Source: Haberlea rhodopensis (Eukaryota > Streptophyta > Magnoliopsida > Lamiales > Gesneriaceae). Taken from it: a stretch of DNA of 64,000 bases. Made by a program: the position numbers and the translations under genes. The notes below the pieces were generated by a model that saw nothing but the letters and a program-made list of their open reading frames with translations, was not told the origin of the DNA and did not search any database. The DNA is taken from NCBI GenBank assembly GCA_907163345.1, contig CAJQUN010000043.1:2903001-2967000 (forward strand), given 5' to 3'. Below are positions 58,636-64,000 of this stretch, in pieces. Each line of letters starts with the position of its first letter. The stretch's first letter is position 1.

Positions 58636-59888
58636 ATGGCTCCAAGAAAGAAGTCAAAGCAGGTGGAGGCCTCACAGAAGCAAAAACAGGCGGAGGCCAC
58701 CACTTCTGAGCAAGAGCATGACGAACGGAAGTTTGACAATGCCACGGCAGCTGAGTTGTATCCCAGTTATCACAAGAATCCCCTCAGTCGTGAAAGGGGC
58801 ATGAGTATGGACAAGATTGAATGTCCTGTCATAAGGGCAGTAAGGCGACGAGGGTGGTTTCAGTTTGTTCAAACACCAATGGATGCCGTGGTTCCACTGG
58901 TGAGGGAATTCTACACGAATCTCTGAGTTATCCCACCAGGACGCAGAGCAAATGTTTTTGTCCGAGTGACGGATGTGCTGGTTGATCAGGCAACAATTAA
59001 TAATGTTTACCGGATGCCATTCATACAAAACTGTGCGTACCAATCCTTCCGAAAGAGTACGATAAATTATGATGAGGTACTCGCAGTTATTGGCATGCCG
59101 GGAGAAGATTGGCAGCGGAACGATAAGGGAGAGCCACAGGTGGTTCTCAAGAAGCATTTGACACCAGAGGCCCAAGCGTGGTTCTCATTTGTCGCCTCAC
59201 GGGTCATGCCCTCGACCCACACTTCTGAGGTGACAAAGGACAGAGCGGCCCTGGTATTTGCCATTCTCACAGGGCAGGACGTGGATTTGGGTGAGATTAT
59301 TAGTGATCACATCCATGCTATCGGTAGCAGCCCACCTACCTCCGCACTACCGTTTCCATCTACCATCACTGCTTTATGCCAGAGATGCAGAGTGAAATGG
59401 GGGGAAGACGAGGAGTTACTTCCACCGAAGACCCCGATTGTTGTTGATGGTCCACCACCCCCTACAGGCCGAAGAAGGGCTGAGCCACGACCCTCGGACA
59501 CCAGACATGCCAGAGCATCATCATCCTCTGCTGCAGAGCGTACACACATTACTTTGGACTCCCTTCACATGGATCTCCAAGACATTCGCCTGGAGCAGCA
59601 GAGCATCCATAGCATGCAGCGGGACATACACAACATGCAGAGAGCATTGCAGTTGGACCATGAGCAGGTAACTCAGCGTCAGATGGAGTTCATGCAATAC
59701 CAGAGTGCATGGAACACTGCCATGGCCCAGGGCTTCCCAGGATTCCAGTTCCCGCCAGAGCCATACTTCCCACCATATCAGCCGCATGCACCCCACCTGC
59801 TGATTACCCACCATTTCCGTCATACCATGGTGAGGAGCGTCCCTACCCAGTTCCCCCTCCGGAGCATGATGAGGACGACGATCAGTGA
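58636..59888 (+). pseudogene. D gag-like gene (plant transposon protein domain), broken
   Basis: Start ATG 58636 (MAPRKKSKQVEASQKQKQ), lysine- and glutamine-rich N-terminus, then a domain with VIRAVRRRGWFQFVQTPMD, PLVREFYTNL, a TGA at 58924..58926, and in the same frame beyond it VFVRVTDVLVDQATINNVY. This is the pattern of the putative plant transposon protein domain (Transposase_32-like) found in gag proteins of plant Ty3 elements. The rest includes VMPSTHTSEVTKDRAALVFA, a Gln-rich coiled-coil-like stretch (HNMQRALQLDHEQ) and a proline-tyrosine tail. A one-base shift near 59795 moves the tail to another frame that ends in an acidic DEDDDQ and TGA at 59886..59888. Only two lesions, so it decayed recently. 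Confidence 0.72.
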
Positions 59889-61244
59889 CGATCGTCCTCA
59901 TGGTATGTGTTTTGCCATTACGTTTATTTTTCTTGTCCATTGAGGGCAATGCACATATTAAGTTTGGGGGGGTTTGTTTATATTTGTAGTATTTTTGTTG
60001 TTTTTGCACTTTTTGCTACTTGTCTTGTTTCTTTTCTTGCATGACTGCACTCTTATGAGACTAATTTGTCCTTGAGCACTATCAACAATTTTTTTTTTTT
60101 TTTAAAATGAGTTATTCTTGAGAAATGATGAGTTGGATTTGCAACGGTACTACATGATGAAATTAATCCCCATCTAGATAGGAGTCATGAAAATTTTTAA
60201 CTTGTTTGTATATATCCTTTGTTGAGCTTATGTCAAAATTGAGGAATAGTTTGAGCACGTTTTGAGTCATGATTGAGTGAAGTATGTATTGAATAAAGTG
60301 AAAACTTGTGTTAACTATGATTTGTCTTGAGCATCTTAGAAAACTCTACAATTTATTTGAAAGCACTTTGAGGCAAAATTTTATAATTAGGAACTTGACT
60401 TGAGATGATTTAGGCGATCTTTGGACAGTTTGTGCCTTTCAAGCAAACCTTGTCTACATCATTCCTTAGTGTCCCCTCTTGAGCCTTATTGAAAAAGAAT
60501 GGTATATGCATTGCATATAATTAGACCCGCATTCGACATTTTTGGCTAACTCATTATACCTACATTGGATTGAGCCTAAAGGAAAAATTTTATCCGTCCC
60601 TAAGGGAGTATAATGAATCTCATTTATTGCACTGAATTGTATATATAGATGAGTTCATTGTGAAAAACAAAATGAACAAAAGAATGAGCAATAAGAAAAG
60701 ATGTAGAGAAAAGCCTTGAAAAAAAAAATGAAAACATTCAAATAAGACCCAAAGTGACCAAGGCTAGAAAAAGTTGAAGAGAAGCTCAATATTGTGCGAA
60801 AAATTTTGAACTGATTCTATTATACTCTCTTCTTTGCATTCATCCTACCTTTTCTTTGGAGCCGACACCAAAAGGCCTAACGCTATAAGCTTTTAATTAC
60901 CTTCTGATCCAAGTCTAGGGAATAATTACATTAGTGGAGAAGTGCTGGATAGTAGATTTGTAGAGTAATCCAAAGCAATCTTGACTTTGAGTTTTTATGG
61001 CACATTTTGATCATAAAGATATGATTATACCTCATGATTGACAATAGCACACATGCACGTTTCGATGTTGCGATATATTGTTTAACTTAGGAGAAAACGC
61101 TTCATGCTGAACTTTGAATGACTCTTATTGATGTGTGAGTAGGATTGCTGAGCTTTTACTTTGAGTTGTAAAGATGATTCATTCAAAGTATTAAGTTTAA
61201 CTCTACTTTTTGAGGTTATTGCTTGCTCGAGGACGATCAAGTCC
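59889..61244 (+). other. D 3' non-coding module
   Basis: Starts with gagggcaatg and a polypurine-like run aagtttgggggggttt (59960..59975), continues without genes, and ends at the true polypurine tract. The section 60350..60640 (cctttcaagc, then gtcccctcttgagcctta, then aaaaagaatggtat) is recognisably related to 25810..26030 of element E2, though LTRs and proteins of D and E differ. Confidence 0.7.
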
Positions 61245-61258
61245 AAGTTTGGGGGAGT
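61245..61258 (+). other. Polypurine tract of D
   Basis: aagtttgggggagt directly before the 3' LTR. Confidence 0.8.
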
Positions 61259-62728
61259 TGATAGGCTTAGATATTACGTGTTTTTAGCTGTAATTTCTTA
61301 CCGTTTTTCGTACTTTTTCCTGGATGAAATTACGCTTTTTGGTATTTATTTGCTTGTTTCAGGAAAATAGGTCGGAAATGGTAGAAATGAGCTAAAATGA
61401 AGAAAACGGGTGAAATCGAGGCGAAAAAGAGAAAAAGAGAAGAATTCAGATTTTGCAAAGCACCGATCGATCGAGAATATTTCTCGATCGATCGATCCGG
61501 GCAGAGAATTCAGCAACAAGTTTATCGAAGTGTCGATCGATCGGAACCAAAAATTTCGATCGATCGATCGAGGCAGAGAGTTTAAAATGCTGAAATGAAC
61601 AGTGCACCGATCGATCGGAAAATCTTTTCGATCGATCGATACGCGAATTTTTAAAAAATCTTATCTTCCATATTTGATGGATTCTCGGTGGTTTTAAAAA
61701 AGAGATCATATCAGAAAGGGAGAGAGTCAAAAATTAGGAGAATAGAACCCTAGTAGCCGCCTAGAAGAACCCGAGGAAAAGCCATCTTCCTCCGTTCTCC
61801 GTCCGAGCTTGAGCGAGTCATTTACGGAGTGCAAGGAAGGAGCAAGAGAAGAGATTACGGTGCAACGCGTGGATTTGTTCCCACATTTATCGTATTTCTA
61901 AACTCTGATTTATTTGATTTTCATATTCATTTGATGTTTTTGAGGTTGAGAGACAATTAAACATCTCATTTATTTGATTTGAATTGAATTGAGTTTATTT
62001 TATCGAGTTTGAGTATAATTGTGTTTGAGTTATTGATTCGAATGTGTTTGAGTGGATTGATTTCTTATTGTTCATGAATTATATGCTTAATGATATCAAA
62101 GCCTAGCTAACTTTGATTGAATTTGTGAGTTATAACCGAGATCGAGAGATAACGTTATAATACGCTACAATAATTCATGATGTATATTTAAGATTGAGAT
62201 CGAGAGATAAAATCACATACGTGAGCACTTTGAATCGAGAGGTTTAGAGTAACTAGGTTTTGAAGATTTTTGCAATATCGAATTAGTAAATAAGTGAACG
62301 AGAGTTACTTGTTCTAAGTTGATATTAGTTTCTTTACAGCTCGAGAGAGTGTATTGAATAACAGCGAAAGCCTTTTACCTTAAGAATCGATTGTTTAGTA
62401 GTTGCTTATTCAAGCGAATCATTGACGAAACACAGTTGAACGAAGAGCTAGATAAATTTCTCGAGCGAAATTCCTTTGCATATCCGGAAGCCATTTATTT
62501 TATTTATTCTTGTTTTATTTGGGTTCTTTAGTTCTAAATTTGCATTAGCTAATCTAACCCCTTTTTAATCGTAGGCTAAATATAATTTTACTAGTTTTAT
62601 TTGGTACTTATACGTTTGTCCCTGTGGATTCGACAACCCTTACTTTCATTTAACTATAAAACTTGACACCGTGCACTTGCGGTAGAATCGCTACACTGAG
62701 AAATAAACTATTTAAATAATAGCGGTCA
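61259..62728 (+). repeat. D 3' LTR
   Basis: 1470 bp, tgataggc to gcggtca. Pair 3 of the dyad cluster has one arm changed (61610..61625) compared with the 5' LTR. An insertion of about 12 bp (tttattcttg type) near 62505 is absent in the 5' LTR. Ends at TSD attgt, 62729..62733. Confidence 0.78.
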
Positions 62729-62733
62729 ATTGT

Positions 62734-63145
62734 CTATTAAAAGAGTTTAATTGACAATGGGGCATCCAGGATAAGCCCAAAGAAGTTGTTTGACTTCTAA
62801 AATCACAATGTTGTGATCCTACTGCTATGATACACTTGAACCTCGCTGGGTCACAAGCAACCAGCCGCCGATCTGTCGATGAGAATTGAGACCTAAAGGT
62901 TAAGTGCTCAAAATGATGTTATTGATGTTTAAGGGACGAGTTTAATTTTTGAAGGCTCTTCACTTTAGTGGAGTTTCTATATTTGAAAATGTTTCATCTA
63001 TAGAAAGTTCTAAAATTAAAACGTTTTGATATATTTATGTCTCATACTTATGTACAACGGTTGTACTTTAAGTTGTTCAATCAGATTGAGCTACTTGGAT
63101 TATGAGTTTAGTGCTCGTGTGCTGGCTTTTGGACAAGTATGAGAT
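62734..63145 (+). other. Copia 2 3' non-coding region, last segment
   Basis: Inverse match of about 35818..36215 in copia 1. No frame. Ends in the polypurine-like acaagtatgagat. Confidence 0.6.
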
Positions 63146-63533
63146 TGTTATCATATGTGCTCTACAAGCCAAAAGTTGGTCTGTTGAGTTTTATGTACTC
63201 AAGCCCATTAGTGGCTCATTAGCACCTATAAATATAAGTATATGTCCCTACAAAAAAGATGATACGATTCTTAGTCACATAATTTTCGTCGTAGAAAGAC
63301 TAACACCAAACTAGCACTGGTGTTAGGGTCGTGTATCTGGTCAGGTTGTTTGGACTCGAGGGATCACAACTATCGGATTTACGTCGGTGAACGGTAATCT
63401 ATTTTCGTGCATTATTTATGATATTTACATGTTTCTACATGAATCAAACGCGATCGATCCGTCCCCAAGTTAGATCTGTTTATGGTTTATTCCGCTGCGT
63501 TTGGATCTGACGCCGGGGTACGAAGACCCAATA
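63146..63533 (+). repeat. Copia 2 3' LTR
   Basis: 388 bp, tgttatcatatg to acccaata (terminal CA decayed). Contains one cgcgatcgatcc at about 63449..63460; copia 1 has a related single ggtcgatcgcgcc at 35497..35509. TSD ttcct follows at 63534..63538. Confidence 0.85.
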
Positions 63534-63538
63534 TTCCT

Positions 63539-64000
63539 TTTGTTTCATTAGAATGAATGGCGAGCAATTGGGGTCCATCAGAGCCGTTGGTGGGTTCACT
63601 ATGCGATTCAAGGGTATTTTTGTCGTTTCATGAATAAATATAAATATTTACCATATATTATCAAGTACATCAAACACAATATTACTTATCATATTTTACT
63701 AATCATACGCATCAAACACAATATAGTTTATCAATTAGTTTACTTATCATTACATTATCCACTTTTTTATCTGTCCATCATTTATTCTATCACATCAACC
63801 AAACGCAGCTTCTAAATACTAGCGGACCAAAGCATAAGTATTTACGTACACATATTGTGTGTGTATATATATTTATAAAGATTTTTTATGTTAAATAATT
63901 TTTTATACAAAAAATTAAAAATTATAATAAAATTATATAATTATTTTATAATTAATTGGTATATTTACGTAAAATAATTTTAGTTATAATAATTTGTTAG
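63539..64000. other. Right flank, AT-rich
   Basis: No gene. 63660..63800 has repeated catcaaacacaatat and cttatcat motifs and may be part of a MITE, but its ends are not resolved. Confidence 0.35.

Larger units (their letters stand above)
56481..62728 (+). mobile_element. Element D: gag-only Athila/Tat-like retroelement
   Basis: LTRs 56481..57894 and 61259..62728, a gag-like pseudogene (58636..59888), about 1.37 kb of 3' non-coding sequence and a polypurine tract at 61245..61258. The TSD is attgt (56476..56480 and 62729..62733), and joined flanks recreate the copia sequence seen inverted at 36180..36240. There is no protease, RT or integrase, so it fits the TR-GAG type of non-autonomous element (LTRs plus gag). 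The two LTRs differ slightly, so it is fairly young. Confidence 0.83.
48050..63533 (+). mobile_element. Copia 2: older Ty1/copia relative of copia 1, carrying elements C and D
   Basis: Plus strand. 5' LTR 48050..48436, primer site 48438, leader, decayed gag-pol to about 53765, non-coding 3' region split by solo LTR C (54116..55665) and element D (56481..62728), polypurine-like tract (acaagtatgagat, about 63133..63145) and 3' LTR 63146..63533. The two LTRs differ at many sites (very roughly 88 percent alike by eye), so it is much older than copia 1, yet both share the same broken pol. Confidence 0.87.

Overview
The window is nuclear DNA of a flowering plant, most likely a eudicot. The evidence is one intron-containing PR-10/Bet v 1 gene, plant-type LTR retrotransposons (chromovirus-like Ty3, Athila/Tat-like Ty3, Ty1/copia), a MULE transposase relic, a plant RTE-type LINE relic and AT-rich fold-back elements. 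Species cannot be told from what is here. The window is almost wholly transposons nested in one another; the only gene I believe is intact is the PR-10 gene at 43457..44063 (minus).

Left third (1..21033): three levels of nesting, two closed by target-site duplications (TSDs). An old minus-strand LTR (R0, 1155..2656 continuing at 20156..21033) was entered by element A (2657..20150, TSD ctgtt), a plus-strand Ty3-like element whose 4-kb interior is decayed beyond reading. The 3' LTR of A was entered by element B (9428..18387, TSD ggttt), a Ty3 chromovirus-like element with near-identical 2.09-kb LTRs and a recognisable gag-protease-RT-RNase H-integrase reading frame broken by two frameshifts and one stop.

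Middle (21034..34627): a MULE (Mutator-like) transposase pseudogene on the minus strand, then element F (minus; right LTR 32172..34627, left LTR only a stub at 23780..24604). Inside F lie two copies, in opposite orientation, of an Athila/Tat-like non-autonomous element E (E2 plus, E1 minus). E keeps gag and protease remnants but has no RT or integrase.

34628..48049: unique flank, then copia 1 (35421..43059, minus, identical 385-bp LTRs, TSD taaac, dead pol), the PR-10 gene, a small MITE-like element, a 1.3-kb fold-back element and an RTE LINE 3' fragment.

Right quarter (48050..63533): copia 2, a plus-strand older relative of copia 1 (TSD ttcct), carrying a solo LTR (element C, 54116..55665, TSD attta) and element D (56481..62728, TSD attgt), an Athila/Tat-like element with a gag-like gene only.

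The most striking signal is not a gene. LTRs of A, B, C, D and R0 all carry clusters of the self-complementary octamer GATCGATC set in pairs 19 to 23 bp apart (two helical turns), and element E carries a different dyad (GGCGTA..TACGCC) with the same paired 20-bp spacing. Because these LTRs come from at least two separate Ty3 lineages, the spacing looks selected or convergent rather than inherited. The copia elements carry yet another short inverted repeat in a 109-bp tandem array.
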